A stretch of DNA of 64,000 bases from Odobenus rosmarus divergens (GCF_000321225.1 NW_004450566.1:2314512-2378511); one strand, 5' to 3'. Positions 1-9,965 are shown, counted from the stretch's first letter. Translations and numbers: made by a program. Notes: a model not told the origin generated them from the letters alone.

Positions 1-156
1 ACAGGTGTCAGACGGGCATCACACTCCTGCATAATCCTGCTCATGGTTCTCCAGCCTGGTCGGGTCCCTCTCCCCTTTATCTCCTGTGGACCATTCTCCA
101 AATAAAAGTCTCACACACCTAATTCCATACTGTCATCCTCTTCCCAAGCTGACACA
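1..156 (+). mobile_element. 3' part of a 5' LTR, ERVL/MaLR-like
   Basis: The segment has a polyadenylation signal (CCAAATAAAAGTCTC near 98) and ends with TTCCCAAGCTGACACA at 156. It is followed at once by GTTGATACCAGAAGTG, which resembles the primer-site start of the internal region in mammalian ERVL/MaLR elements. A related LTR end lies at 1724, giving a pair. Only the last part of this LTR is in the window. The family call is from memory of LTR ends and is uncertain. Confidence 0.45.
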
Positions 157-840
157 GTTGATACCAGAAGTGATCCGATACAACATAGTGTGCTATCCCT
201 TACTGCCCAGCTAGAACGAGGCACACACAGGCTCTGGGACAAAGGGGCAACCCAACTGCTGACAATGTCACCGGTGGTTATCTGGGAAAAGAGCCCAGTA
301 GAAGGGAACACTTTTTTGCTGGTGCCGTGATTCAGGCATTTGAAATGTATGGTGAAAAAAGAAATGCAAGTCAAGACAGTGAAATTGGTTGGTTATACTA
401 AGTTGTGTTAATACCCTACAGAAGGACAAGGAGAAACTTAAGTCAGTTAACAAATAATCAAATGCTGATTACGGGAGCCAGAGGGCATCTCAGGTCACTT
501 CTGAAGTGGCCTTCCTCTTGTGTGTGTGTGTGGACGGTGCGAAGGCAGACACAGCTGCCAGCTGGCGCAGGACCTAAGAGTTAGGATTGTCGAGCCCCAG
601 AATCATTTAAAAGACAAGCCGTGGCAGGTCTGTTATGCTAAGGTCAGGGCCAGGTTCAGAAGACTGAGGGCACTGAGATAAAAGATGGGAAGAGCCGGGG
701 AGATGCCCCTAAACATGGGGGCTCAGCAGACTCCGCTGAAACTATGGAGTCGCCGAGGTGACACCCCTCCCAGTAAGAAATGGCACTCCTCCCATGCAGG
801 AGATGCTGCGGAAACCTCTCGCCTCCATGACAACAAGTGC
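157..840 (+). mobile_element. ERVL/MaLR-like internal remnant and start of 3' LTR
   Basis: This stretch lies between two related LTR ends. It begins with a primer-site-like GATACCAGAAGTG and has no usable gag or pol frame; the open frames are short and in conflicting directions. A short TG run is at 520-532. The internal/LTR boundary could not be placed; it may be near 590. The span is inferred mainly from its flanks. Confidence 0.35.
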
Positions 841-982
841 CCCCCAGACGCTGCTCTCCCTGTCTCTCCTTGCACAGATGTCAGACCCACATGGGGTCTG
901 AGGCGCTCTGACTACTTCTGCTCCTTCTCCCCTTTTATCTTTCACAGGCATTTCCCCTGATCAGTCTCTTGCAAATCTACTT

Positions 983-1466
983 TTTTTTTTTTACATTTGA
1001 TATGGCAAGGCCTTCTTTTTTTTTTAATTTAACTTATTTTATTTACATTCAATAAATTAGCGTATAGTGTATTATTAGCTTCGGAGGTAGAGTTCAGTGA
1101 TTCATCAGTCTTGTATAATCCCCAGTGCTCATTACATCCCGTGCCCTCCTTAATGTCCATCACCCTGTTACCCCACCCCTCTACTCCCCTCCCTTCCAGC
1201 AACCCTCAGTTTGTTTCCTATGATTAAGAGTCTCTTATGGTTTGTCTCCCTGATTTTGTCTTGTTTTATTTTTCCCTCCCTTCCTCCATGTCCCTTTGTT
1301 TTGTTTCTTAAATTCCACAGATGAGTGAAATCATATGATAATTGTCTTTCTCTGATTGACTTATATCACTTAGCATAACACCCTCTAGTTCCATCCACAT
1401 CGTTGCAAATGGCAAGATTTCAATTTTTGATGGCTAAGTAATAGTGCATTTTGTGTGTGTGTGTGT

Positions 1467-1502
<36 letters not shown>

Positions 1503-1673
1503 ATACACCACATCTTCTTTATCCATTCATCTGTCAGTGGACATCTGGGCTCTTTCCATAGTTAGACTATTGTGGACATTGCTGCTATGAACACTGGGGT
1601 GCAGGTGCCCCTTCAGATCACTACACTTGTATGTCTGTGGTAAATCCCTGGTAGTGCAATTGCTGGGTCGTAG
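983..1673 (-). mobile_element. 5'-truncated L1 (ORF2 end and 3' UTR)
   Basis: Read on the minus strand, this shows the L1 ORF2 C-terminal region (ATGAATGGATAAAGAAGATG; ACTATGGAAAGAGCCCAG) and then the 3' UTR and poly(A), which appear as T runs at the left. It is flanked by GCAAATCTACTTTT at 970-983 and again from 1674, so it is a normal target-primed insertion into the LTR. It has no intact frame. Confidence 0.85.
1452..1498. repeat. (GT)n microsatellite inside L1
   Basis: A near-perfect TG run of about 47 bp with one interruption (CTG). It sits where the L1 reads ATTTTGTGTG...GTATACACC, the same L1 position as the repeat at 49222-49262. Confidence 0.95.
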
Positions 1674-1953
1674 GGCAAATCTACTTTTATCTGAGCTTCT
1701 GCTTTCCAGGGGACCTCAACTACACTCTAGCATTCCATGTCAATAATTGTACAGAGAGATAACTTGAGAAGATCTACATTTGAGAAGGACAACTAGAAAG
1801 AGCAAGAGTCAGGGAGACTACTAAATTAGTGAAGTGTGAAGAAATACTAAGACCATGTAGCCTGAGAGTGGATGTGATGAATTCTCTGATATAAGCTGCC
1901 TTGGCTGTAAGCTTATCGGAATCTCAGCAATGAGTCAGAAAGACAGAATGAAG

Positions 1954-2130
1954 GGGTGCCTGGGTGGCTCAGTTTGTTAAGCATCTGCCTTCTGCTCAGG
2001 TCATGATCTCAGGGTCCTGGGATTGAGCCCTGCGTCAGGCCCCCTGCTCAGCGGGGAGTTTGCCTCACCCTTTAGCCTCACCCCACTCTTACGCTCTCTC
2101 TCAAATAAGTAAATGAAATCTTAAAAAAAA
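1954..2130 (+). mobile_element. CAN-SINE
   Basis: Starts GGGTGCCTGGGTGGCTCAG, with A-box and B-box-like blocks (ATGATCTCAGGGTCCTGGGATTG), a shortened CT-rich body and A tail. Flanked by a perfect 13-bp duplication AGACAGAATGAAG at 1941-1953 and 2131-2143. Confidence 0.95.
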
Positions 2131-2244
2131 AGACAGAATGAAGAACAGGACAGAAGGGTGGAGGTAGGAGTAACACTAGAACAGATCTCATAGAGCAGTC
2201 CCTCACGGCAAGGCATCACCCCTTTTTAACTTTTTTTGAGGAAT

Positions 2245-2326
2245 GGTGGTAGGAATGGAAGGTGTTACACTTTTGTAAATTAAAAGGTGGTAGGAATGGA
2301 AGGTGTTACGCTTTTGTAAATTAAAC
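2245..2326. repeat. 41-bp tandem duplication, two copies
   Basis: GGTGGTAGGAATGGAAGGTG starts at 2245 and again at 2286. The 41-bp units differ at one base (ACAC versus ACGC). This is a recent local duplication in otherwise unique sequence. Confidence 0.95.
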
Positions 2327-3624
2327 AATTGCAGTTAATAATGACAAAGTATAATAATCCCAAAACGTTTTGGCAAGTTAATGAATGGCAATAAATTATT
2401 GGTAAAGCCTTGCTAATTCTCCCTTTGCATGATCTTTGAAGTGTTGGTAGGTGGTATGGTCCAAAGCAGACTGTGCATCTGGCTCAGTTTAGCAATTTTC
2501 ATTTGCTATATGCTCGACACAAACTCTGTGATCCTTTGTCAGTCTCTATTTTAAAGTCAATTCATAATAAAATATTTTTTGTTTCCCATTAAAAAGATGC
2601 ACATACATAAGAAGATCATACTCTCACTCAATTTGTAAATTATTTGAGGCCTCGGCTTAAAGCATCAGTAATTGTATTGGACATTTTTGCATTGGGAATG
2701 AACTTAAATCATGAGTTTGTTTTATATAGGCCGCAGAAGAGCCTTCAGGTAATAATTGTTATTTGCTCCTGAAATTCAAATATATGATTTAAGGTGACAC
2801 CGTGAAATGTTTGGAAACAGATTTAAAGAATATCAATCCTAACCAAGGGTTCCATTTATTTTGTTTTTCCTTTTCCATAAACTAAACTTAATTTTGTAGT
2901 AGTTGTAGGTATTAGAGAAACATGAATCATTACCTAAATCAGCTTCAATTTCATTACCTTTCCATAATCTGACTACATAATTGTTTCAGTTTATTTTTAA
3001 CTTATAAGGAAACTCACAAGGACACTTCTTCGCTTGTTCTGAGTTGTTTATATGGTCAGATTCAGTTATGAAGGCTCAGATCCAATTTCTGTTCTTAGCT
3101 CTGGCCTGGGGCTTGCTTGTATGCTTCTGCCTAAGTCTTTGGGGGTATGAAGAGAGGCATTATGTTCATATGATATGATGCAAAACCACTGAGCTCATCA
3201 AAGGTGTCAAACTTGGAAGCTGATCCTTGCTTCTTCCTTCCCAATGTGTAAAAATAAACATCCCAATCTCTGGCTTCTCTGATTGCACCAGTCACAAGTT
3301 GTCAGATGATTCCTTTGTTCCTAAACATTTTTAATGACTGGAAATAACAATTTTAGCCTCATCTTTAAAAAGCACCCTATTTCATCCAAACTGTCTCACA
3401 ATTCCAAATCTGAACATGTAATTTTAAGTTTCTGAGTGGCAGGAAGGAAGTTAACTGAATTTCTTCTTCTTCTTTTTTTTTTAATAAAAGTTGTTAAAAG
3501 TGAAGGCCTGATCTTTCTTTGTCAGAACTTCAGCCTCAAGGAGCATTTCTTAATGGGAATTCCAGGGTAAATATTGCAAATGTAACACTATTTTATTCAT
3601 TATCAATCTGTTGGCTAGGACGTT
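2327..3624. other. non-coding, no recognised feature
   Basis: AT-rich unique sequence. I see no frame, clear repeat or structured element in it. Confidence 0.6.
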
Positions 3625-3900
3625 TTTCTTGATCATCTCTCATATGCTAGATATTGGAATTTACAAAATAAGTAGTGCTCAATTCCTATTCAAGACTTTA
3701 AGGTGTCATGAGAGAGATAACATTAATATGCATGAAATAGGTACTAAACTGAACGAATAAGGGTTAACAGCGTGGTGCTGAGTTTAAGAGTAACAGGTGT
3801 TTGGAACAAAAGAGAGATTCATGAAGATCAACATAATAAAAGAAAGCTTTATGGAGGAAGCAGTGTTTGAACTGAGGCTTGAAGGGTGAACTCCAGGGGC
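3625..3900 (-). repeat. L2 LINE fragment (probable)
   Basis: The order of blocks fits reverse-complement L2: CTCATATGCTAGATATTGGAATTTACAAAATAAG, then a diverged middle, then GGAGGAAGCAGTGTTTGAACTGAGGCTTGAAGG. Heavily decayed. Confidence 0.4.
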
Positions 3901-3984
3901 TAGCAGTAAGCGAGGTGGTTAGGAGTCATGTTTCTGTTAGGAGGCAGACCTTAGCAGCACTGTGGCTGGGGAGCTCTGGGGCTC

Positions 3985-4140
3985 GGAGAAGAAAGATAGC
4001 TTACCTTTCCAAGCCGTATTCACCTCATCTGTATTGTGGGGTTAAAAATAATAGCACCTGTCTTATAGCTTTATTTTGTTTTAGATAATGGCAAGATATG
4101 TGTAAAGCGCTTAGCCATAAAAGTTATCTGTTAGTATTAG
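3985..4140 (+). repeat. MIR SINE fragment
   Basis: MIR 3' half: CTCATCTGTATTGTGGGGTTAAAAATAATAGCACCTGTCTTATAG, then GTGTAAAGCGCTTAG. The core and tail are in the expected order. Confidence 0.7.
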
Positions 4141-4309
4141 GCAGAAAGATGGGGACATATTGAGGAAAGCAATACAGCAAGTCAAGGAACAAAGACCGGG
4201 TGGAGCTTATATGCAGATCTGTTTGGCCAGAGCACAGGGGTGTGTGGAGGAGTCTAATGGGAATAAAACCAAAGAGATAAGGCAGCATTGTGTTAAAAGC
4301 TTGGGATAC

Positions 4310-4460
4310 ACATTAATACATTCAGTCAAAAGATAATTAGCATCACTATGTATGAGACATCATGTTAAATCCTAGAGATTTTGTGATGAATAGACTAATA
4401 TCATTCCTGCCTTCATGGAGTATCAGTTCCTCGGGAAATACAAACATTAAAAAAATACAA
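4310..4460 (-). repeat. L2 LINE fragment
   Basis: Reverse-complement L2 end: ATTCAGTCAAAAGATAATTAGCA, GAGACATCATGTTAAATCCTAGAG, then CATTCCTGCCTTCATGGAGTATCAG. Diverged. Confidence 0.5.
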
Positions 4461-5099
4461 GGGGGAAAGGGAAATATAAAAGTTTTAAAACATTTTGTGT
4501 GATTCTGAATTTTATAAAAGTTGATGATACTGAAAAAGAAAGCTTTTTAACCATAAAATAATTACTACCAAACTGTAGGAGTTAAAGCAAATGATTAGAT
4601 GTGATACACTATCACTCTACCTACATAACACTAATTAATCAGTCTGATAGAAAAAAAAAGCAGGCCAGTAAAATCAATATGGAACTTGATCAAATTTTTG
4701 ATATCATGTAGATACAGCTTCAGTTCTTTAAAGTCCTTTGCAGTCCGCACAACTACCTTTACCCTCAGACTTTGAGCTGGCTCCAAATCATTGTATTCGC
4801 ATTTTTCTGGGCTGAACCTACTCACATTATGACTATGTGTGTGTACCTCCTGCAGCCTATGATGCCCTTCTTTATCCCATCCTGATTTTGTCTCCCCGCC
4901 CCCACACTCCTTTTTCTGTGTTATAAGATGGTATGTGGGCAAAAACCTCCTTCCTTGCACACTTGCTTTCTCATGTAACCTGACTGATTTCAAAAAGTAT
5001 CTTCTGAGTACCTGCTATGTCCTCATCACTGAAAGAGCCACTGACATGGGTTTTATTCTTTCCTGGGATATTATCTTGCCATAAGTATGGAAGTTGCAT
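4461..5099. other. non-coding, no recognised feature
   Basis: Contains a 120-codon open frame on the minus strand (4631-4993) with no recognisable domain or homology and no sign of splice structure. I treat it as chance. Otherwise empty. Confidence 0.55.
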
Positions 5100-5115
5100 A
5101 CAAATAATCTTTTTT

Positions 5116-5316
5116 TTTTTTTACTTTTTTTTTAAAGATTTTATTTATTTGACAGAAAGAGACAGTGAGAGAGGGAACACAAGCAGGGGGAGTGGGAGAG
5201 GGAGAAGCAGCCTTCCCGTGGAGCAGGGAGCCCAATGCGGGGCTCGATCCCAGGACCCTGGGATCATGACCTTAGCCAAAGGCAGAGGCTTAATGACTGA
5301 GCCACCCAGGCGCCCC
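5116..5316 (-). mobile_element. CAN-SINE
   Basis: Inverted copy: T tail, AAAGATTTTATTTATTTGACAG, CT-rich body as purines, B-box region GGGGCTCGATCCCAGG, ending GAGCCACCCAGGCGCCCC. Flanked by ACAAATAATCTTTTTT at 5100-5115 and 5317-5332. Confidence 0.95.
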
Positions 5317-5332
5317 ACAAATAATCTTTTTT

Positions 5333-5521
5333 AAAAAAGATTTTATTTATTTATTTGACAGAGAGAGAGAACACAAGCAGGGGGAGTGGCAGGCAGAGAG
5401 AGAGGGAGAAGCAGGCTCCCCGCTGAGCAGAGAGCCCAACGTGGGGCTCAGTCCCAGGACCCCAGGATCATGACGTGAGCCAAAAGCAGATGCCCAACTG
5501 ACTGAGTCACCCAGGTGCCCC
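5333..5521 (-). mobile_element. CAN-SINE, directly abutting another
   Basis: Begins AAAAAAGATTTTATTTATTT and ends GAGTCACCCAGGTGCCCC. It lies right after the duplication of the neighbouring SINE, so that neighbour appears to have inserted at this element's A-tail end. Its own duplication is not clear. Confidence 0.93.
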
Positions 5522-5644
5522 ATTATAGTCTTAATAAAGGTAGAGTTACAGTTGGTTTAATTTAGCAAACATATATTTTATATATCAGCTATTTCTAATC
5601 CCAGGTGGCCGATTCCCATAAATATTGCCTTTTAAAACAAACCT

Positions 5645-6230
5645 TATATTAGTCAGGACAGGCTAGGTTATGTGCAGTAACAAAAAACACCAGCCTTTCT
5701 GTGAGTCTACACAGCAAATGTCTATCTCTCACACACAGTACATAACCCGTGTGGTCAAGCTTGGTTTATTTTTTTTTAAATTTTTTATTGTTATGTTAAT
5801 CACCATACATTACATCATTAGTTTTTGATGTAGTGTTCCATGATTCATTGTTTGTGCATAATACCCAGTGCTCCATGCAGAACGTGCCCTCTTTAATACC
5901 CATCACCAGGCTAACACATCCCCCCACCCCCATCCCCTCTAGAACCCTCAGTTTGTTTTTCAGAGTTTGGTTTATGATAGTCCCTCAGAGACCCAGGTAG
6001 ACGAAGTTTCTGCCATTCTGTCAGCGGCTATCTCACAAGAGCCTTCAGGTGATAGTAGGGTAGAGAAGAGAACAAAGAGAATCATGCATAAGCTCTTCTG
6101 TGAGGTGACCCTCCTCACGTTACTCCTGTTTTCTTGGTTAGAGCATGTTACATTTTTGTCTAACCTTAATGGGGCAAAGACGGACAATCCTCCCATGCTT
6201 CCAGAAGGATTGAAGGACTAGCAATATTAG
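5645..6230 (+). repeat. ancient interspersed repeat, family not named, split by L1
   Basis: TTAGTCAGGACAGGCTAGGTTATG, followed by CAGTAACAAAAAACACC, matches a common old mammalian MER-type repeat I know by sight. The second half resumes after the L1 with TCAGAGACCCAGG and runs to about 6230. The family name is not certain to me. Confidence 0.45.
5770..5966 (-). mobile_element. 5'-truncated L1 3' UTR
   Basis: T tail then ATTGTTATGTTAATCACCAT ... ACCCAGTGCTCCATGCAGAACGTGCCC, the 3' UTR of L1s that I associate with arctoid carnivorans. Flanked by TTGGTTTAT at 5761-5769 and 5967-5975. About 200 bp, no coding part. Confidence 0.85.
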
Positions 6231-6903
6231 TGAGTAATACCCATCATATCCTATGAGACAAATCGACTTGCCCATTTGAGAGCCATGTGCCACAGAATGC
6301 CATGTGTCTGCAGCAGACATCTGAAGGGAACTGAGCCACAACAGTTAACGATTCTTGGATCGTTTGTCACATAGCAATTTTGTGTCAACGTCAGTACCTC
6401 AGACTTTGCCATTTCATAAACAACACTAAGAAAAATTCTCGAATAGCTACCAAATATGGAGAACATAGTTCTCCAGCGACTTTAAAGAGGAATGACAGCT
6501 TCGTGACACTGACCAGATTTCCCCACAATAGCCAGGGAACATCTCCTCTTCTGCTAATTTTCTTCAAGAGGCTTCAACAGTTTTGGGGCAAATCCAGTGT
6601 CTGATTGTATTCCAGGAGAAATTCCATGATGTCGAATTATTTGGGCTCTCTTGAATTTTGTACTGGTAGTGTCCCCATAAACCTGGAATAGCAAAAGGAC
6701 TGATTATCATTTCTAGGGAGATTGTTTTTCTGAAAGTTGGCATACAGCTTACTTAGAGTTATAAGTAATTTTAAATGCATTATTCATATCAGGACTGATC
6801 TGTTGCTACAGCTGAAAGAGGGAAAGCAGGTAAGCGAATCTTAAAATGAAATGCTCCAACTCACCAACAGTAACTTAAAACTGAAGTGTAATCATGATCA
6901 TTA
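6231..6903. other. non-coding, no recognised feature
   Basis: Unique sequence. Overlapping short frames on both strands carry no recognisable domain. Confidence 0.6.
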
Positions 6904-6917
6904 AGAATCACAAATTT

Positions 6918-7138
6918 GGGGTGCCTGGTGCCTCAGTCGGTTGAGTGTCCAACGCTTGGTTTCAACTCAGGTCATGATCTCAGGGTCATGGGATTGATCT
7001 CTGCCTCAGGCTCCTTGCTCGGCGGCGAATCTACTTGAGGATTCTCTCTCTCCCTCTCCCTCTGCCCCTCCCTCCGCTCTCTCTCTGCCTCTCTAAAATA
7101 AATAAATAAATAAATCTTAAAAAAAAAAAAAAAAGAAA
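6918..7138 (+). mobile_element. CAN-SINE, older subtype, left part of a composite insertion
   Basis: GGGGTGCCTGGTGCCTCAGTCGG, then GGTCATGATCTCAGGGTCATGG, a CT-rich body, (AAAT)n and an A tail. The sequence before it (AGAATCACAAATTT, 6904-6917) is not repeated after its own tail but after the next SINE at 7449-7462. Confidence 0.93.
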
Positions 7139-7154
7139 AGTTAGGCCCATCATG

Positions 7155-7225
7155 CATGCTGGTACAGAATGCAAAGATGATAAAGCCACTGTGCAAAATA
7201 TTGGTGGGGTTTTTTAAAACCGAAT
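7155..7225 (+). repeat. short L1 ORF2 fragment between two SINEs
   Basis: TGCTGGTACAGAATGCAAAG ... AAAGCCACTGTGCAAAATATTGG ... TTTTTTAAAAC lines up with the L1 ORF2 stretch that codes for the C-terminal region (TGGTGGGAATGCAAA, CAGCCACTGTGGAAAAC). It has no 3' UTR or tail of its own. Confidence 0.6.
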
Positions 7226-7231
7226 CATTGT

Positions 7232-7448
7232 GGGGCACCTGGGTAGCTCATTTCACTTAAGCATCTGACCCATGATTTCAGTTCAGGTCATGATCTCAGG
7301 GTCTTGCGACTGAGCCCTGAGTTGGCTCCATGCTCAGCAGGGAGTCTGCTTGAGATTCTCTCTCCCTTTCCCTCTCTCTCTGCCCCTCCCCCTGCTTGTG
7401 CAGACTCTCTCTCTATCCCTCAAATAAATAAATCTTTAAGAAAAAAAA
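7232..7448 (+). mobile_element. CAN-SINE, older subtype, right part of a composite insertion
   Basis: GGGGCACCTGGGTAGCTCA start, GGTCATGATCTCAGGGTC, CT-rich body, AATAAATAAATC and an A tail, followed by GAATCACAAAATTT (7449-7462), which pairs with 6904-6917. Confidence 0.93.
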
Positions 7449-7462
7449 GAATCACAAAATTT

Positions 7463-8824
7463 GTGGATACAAAAGTATGTAGACCACTTTTCCAAAAGGA
7501 TCCTACCATTTTTATTGTCCTCTTCACTCAGAGCAGGTGTATTTGCTCTGTCTTTAATTTCTGTCATTTGCATCAGTTTGGGTTATATACTTGTCAGTTT
7601 CACACACCATGATGTAAACACTTTTGTTAGTGATAATCACTGTGGTCTTTTTATAATGATTATAAAATGATAAGAATGATACTTTGCACCGTGTACTTTT
7701 CTTCTAATCAGCCCAAAGCTTATGACACAATCAATATGAAAGCTTTTACGTTGCTGTCGCAAGCTTTCATTGACATTCTAACACAAGCAGCAGTCATAAA
7801 CCAGCCAAAGAAGAATGAGGCCATTATGTGGCTCTTATTGATTTAAACTAAGTGAAAGTGGCCCATATGTCTCTAAGTCCTTTTAGCACAACTTCAGTTA
7901 TAACTGAAAATTGTTTATTGGGAAGAAAGATATGAGTATTAATTTCTCCTTTCATGTGTTTAAAACATAACGTTCCTGCTCTTATTATAGAAATATGCAA
8001 CCACTGAACCCCTCTCAGAATGATGAGTTCTCTGAGAGGGTTTTTTCCTAGGACTTGTAACGCTCTGAATTAAGTCTTCTTATGAGAGGCTAGCTACCCT
8101 GCACAGAGCTATGACGTTAACTGGTCTGACTGGAGGTTGCATTGATTGTCTCAATCTCACAGCCTCACTTACTAAGTGAAAAACCCAGATTTCCTAATCT
8201 ACCCATTTCCCTTCACTCAGTTTATTTAACTGGCTTGAGAATATTAATTCACCTGGGTGTTGAGATTGTATGTCTTAATATGAATTCTCTCCATGCAAAG
8301 CTTAGACAAAGACTCGGAAGGACGCTATTTACTTAGGGGTAACCTTGAAAATAGGAGTGAGGGAGCAAGGTGATTAAAACAGGGAAGGAAGGAAAAGAAG
8401 CAACATCAAGATGTATTCAGTGCAATTTAGCCAGATGTCTGAGAAGAATGCAGAATGTGTTTCACCATGATTCCATTAGAAGGAAGGAAGGCTGAGGACA
8501 CTCACTAACTCACCTGGGGTATTAATATCCAGTAAGTTCCTGGACTGAGCAGGAACTGTGGCTTTGGAGAGGGTCTCCGTAGAAAGTGGAGAGACACAGG
8601 GGAAGGCTTTGATGCAGGATGTTGTCAGTGTGAAGCTAAGATTGCGTAATAGTAGGCCTTGCCACTGCGGTTAAAAGCAGAGACAGGCTGAAGGATGGGA
8701 CATAAGGCAACAGAAGTATATGCTACACTACAAATTTGGTAATAATATTAAATATTTAAAATTAACTTCTCATATCTTCTTATGAAGCATATAGCATACT
8801 GGCATCCCAAGCTGAAAGTTTTTT
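7463..8824. other. non-coding; one hairpin at 8007-8046
   Basis: Unique sequence without coding signal or clear repeats. The inverted repeat at 8007-8046 is listed separately. Confidence 0.55.
8007..8046. repeat. inverted repeat with T run
   Basis: CCCTCTCAGA (8010-8019) and TCTGAGAGGG (8031-8040) are perfect 10-bp arms around an 11-nt loop. AA/TT pairing extends the stem past one bulged C. A T6 run follows on the plus strand. Function unknown. Confidence 0.8.
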
Positions 8825-8840
8825 GAAAAATGTACAGTTC

Positions 8841-9049
8841 GGGATGCCTGGGTGGCTCAGTCGGTTAAGCATCTGCCTTCGGCTCAGGTCATGATCCCAG
8901 GGTCCTGGGATCGAGGCCCACCTCGGGCTCCCTGCTCACTGAGGAGCCTCTTTCTCCCTCTCCCTCTGCTGTTCCCCCTTCTTGTACTTGCTTGCTCTCT
9001 CTCTCTCTGTCCCTGACAAATAAATACAATCTTTAAAAAGAGAGAAAAA
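8841..9049 (+). mobile_element. CAN-SINE
   Basis: GGGATGCCTGGGTGGCTCAG, TTAAGCATCTGCCTTCGGCT, GGGATCGAGGCCC, CT-rich body and A-rich tail. Flanked by GAAAAATGTACAGT at 8825-8838 and 9050-9063. Confidence 0.95.
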
Positions 9050-9169
9050 GAAAAATGTACAGTCCAAAGAAACTTTGTGACATGTTAGACAGGAATTATG
9101 ATTTAGGTCTTAGAAACTTTAGATACAGTATGTTATTATAATTAAGGAAACTGTGTAAACACTTTCTTT

Positions 9170-9400
9170 CCATCACGCCTTCCCTTTAAAAATGGATTTT
9201 GATACCCTTCGGGCATAGTCAAGGACAAAGATCTTTGCTGGTCTCAAGGACAAACTGCACCTGTGTCCAGCCTGTGAGGCGTTCAGTGCGCACACTGTGG
9301 GTGCAGAATCCTCCCCCTGGCAATATCCGCCAGGCTGCCGGAGATGCCGCAGAGACACACCTGGCAGAGATGAGTTAGTGCAATTTATTGTGCTACTATA
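9170..9400. promoter_or_regulatory. candidate regulatory sequence (unproven)
   Basis: Repeat-free, more GC- and CpG-rich than its flanks, with no convincing frame. The only support is composition and absence of repeats. Confidence 0.15.
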
Positions 9401-9519
9401 TATCTTCAAAACTTTACTTTTTTGCTCTGGAAAGTTGATTAGAAATTATCTCGATATTTGCAGTTCACCTATCTATTTGTACAAACATATACAATATATA
9501 GCATTACAAGTATTTGCAT

Positions 9520-9700
9520 TTATGGGCTGTTGTGTCTGGTTCATGAATATCTTTGAAGGTCCCCCAGGGCAGGGACTATATTTTGTTTATATANNNNNNN
9601 NNNNNNNNNNNNNNNNNNNNNNNNNNNNNNNNNNNNNNNNNNNTATCCCAGCCCCCAGCCAGTAGAAGCTGAATAAATAGTTATGGAATACAAAATTGTT
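9520..9700 (+). repeat. L2 LINE 3' end, interrupted by the assembly gap
   Basis: TCCCCCAGGGCAGGGACTATATTTTGTTTAT before the gap and TATCCCAGCCCCCAGCCAGTAGAAGCTGAATAAATA after it follow the L2 3' end. Confidence 0.6.
9594..9643. other. assembly gap (50 N)
   Basis: Fifty unspecified bases. The flanks (TTATATA and TATCCCAG) belong to one L2 3' end. Confidence 1.
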
Positions 9701-9749
9701 ATCCTTCAAGTGTCAGGGAGGAGAGAAAAAGACAAAAAGTATGATTGAT

Positions 9750-9965
9750 GACTCACTGTGCTGGGAGCGATACTAGGTACTTCATACAGATTATCTCATG
9801 TAATTCTCACCATAACCCTGAGGTAGGTACTAGTATTTGCCCTGTCTCACCAATGGGAAAACTGTGATTAAGAAAAATGTAATATGTGGACCAAAGTCAT
9901 AAAGCCAGTTAGTTATGGACTGGTTTTGGGGGAGGGGGCTAAACTGAGGTTTCCAGACCGCTGGC
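9750..9965 (-). repeat. MIR SINE
   Basis: Reverse-complement MIR: TACTTCATACAGATTATCTCATGTAATTCTCACCATAACCCTGAGGTAGGTACTA, the CATAAAGCCAGTTAG region, and a decayed tRNA-related end near CAGACCGCTGGCTTC. Confidence 0.75.

Larger units (their letters stand above)
841..1724 (+). mobile_element. 3' LTR, ERVL/MaLR-like, split by an L1
   Basis: Positions 876-980 (CAGATGTCAGACC, then CTCCCCTTTTATCT) echo the 5' LTR at the window start (CAGGTGTCAGACG, CTCCCCTTTATCT). After the L1 interruption the LTR resumes at about 1684 with CTGAGCTTCTGCTTTCCAGG and ends near 1724 in ACTACA. The match between the two LTR ends is what supports the element. Confidence 0.45.

Noticed and set aside
4631..4993. 120-codon open frame on the minus strand
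   Set aside because: No recognisable domain, no start context or splice structure, and composition like its non-coding flanks.
5017..5334. 105-codon frame
   Set aside because: It runs through an inverted CAN-SINE.
5967..6221. 84-codon frame with a membrane-like stretch
   Set aside because: It falls in an ancient interspersed repeat resumed after an L1, and overlaps an equally long frame on the other strand.
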